A stretch of DNA of 64,000 nucleotides from Hyphomicrobiales bacterium. GTDB lineage: Bacteria > Pseudomonadota > Alphaproteobacteria > Rhizobiales > Rhizobiaceae. Positions 63,961 to 64,000 of the stretch are shown one piece after another; position 1 is the first letter of the stretch, and every line of letters starts with the position of its first letter. The notes under the pieces were generated by a model. The model saw only the letters and a program-made list of their open reading frames with translations, was not told where the DNA came from and made no database searches. The stretch is taken from NCBI GenBank assembly GCA_900468625.1, contig UBUL01000017.1:1-64000 (forward strand), in the 5' to 3' direction. A program made the position numbers and the translations under genes.

Positions 63961-64000
63961 ATGGTTGAATCAGAAGCCCAGGGGCGCCTTCCCGGTATTG
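63961..64000 (+). CDS. ppx: Exopolyphosphatase, first 13 codons (cut by window edge)
   Basis: ATG at 63961 begins MVESEAQGRLPGI and runs off the window. The position directly after ppk, and this N-terminus as I recall it from rhizobial Ppx/GppA proteins, suggest exopolyphosphatase. The catalytic domain is not in view, so the call depends on context. Confidence 0.55.
   Translation, partial: MVESEAQGRLPGI

Noticed and set aside
1..64000. CRISPR array, tRNA/rRNA genes, insertion sequences, prophage or secretion-system genes
   Set aside because: Looked for by eye on both strands; none has supporting sequence in this window.

Overview
This 64 kb window is a piece of alphaproteobacterial chromosome, almost certainly from Rhizobium (R. 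leguminosarum/etli/tropici type) or a very close relative. The evidence is the high-GC coding, the protein sequences, and gene orders typical of rhizobia: dnaB-alr-radA-cvpA-purF-cysS; rpsF-rpsR-DUF2232-rplI; fabD-fabG-acpP-fabF-mltG-yicC-gmk; lptF-lptG-lptD-surA-pdxA-rsmA; uvrC-pgsA-moaD-moaE; purM-purN opposite perM-hdaA-ppk-ppx. It also carries RIME-like intergenic repeats. No tRNA, rRNA, transposase, phage gene or CRISPR array was seen.

Layout. 0-8 kb: minus-strand housekeeping genes cysS, an SDR, purF, cvpA, radA and alr, with one plus-strand LysE exporter. 8.3-11.1 kb: a small accessory cassette between alr and dnaB, made of a GFA-fold protein, a dihydrofolate-reductase-like protein divergent from an ArsR-SRPBCC pair, and DUF2277. 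11.2-19 kb: dnaB, a MarR-EmrB-EmrA type efflux operon, and the S6/S18/L9 ribosomal operon. 19-27 kb: an aldo/keto reductase, then fatty-acid synthesis (fabD, fabG, acpP, fabF), mltG, yicC and gmk. 27-35.6 kb: a minus-strand envelope block running PAP2 phosphatase, lptF, lptG, lptD, surA, pdxA, rsmA. 35.7-43.7 kb: pepA, holC, GrpB, a sugar dehydrogenase, a lipoprotein polysaccharide deacetylase, an ABC-F protein, an unrecognised protein and DinB. 43.9-50.9 kb: ndk, a CGNR regulator with a lipoprotein facing an orphan LivH-like permease, then moaE, moaD, pgsA, uvrC and a FolM-like SDR. 51-57.8 kb: an outer-membrane protein, GST, rlmJ, a molybdopterin oxidoreductase with a coupled Nudix hydrolase, and a stand-alone phnM. 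57.9-64 kb: purN/purM divergent from perM-hdaA-ppk and the first codons of ppx.

How the genes work together. Most of the window is core physiology: translation, purine and fatty-acid synthesis, LPS export, DNA replication and its control (DnaB, HdaA, HolC), repair (RadA, UvrC) and polyphosphate metabolism. The least-described parts are two small regulator-operator modules. One is ArsR-SRPBCC with a divergent reductase and two near-identical operators 33 bp apart. The other is a CGNR zinc-finger regulator facing an orphan permease across a 28-bp near-perfect palindrome. Also notable are a 24-bp perfect palindrome before phnM and a family of intergenic hairpins whose loop is conserved while the stem covaries.
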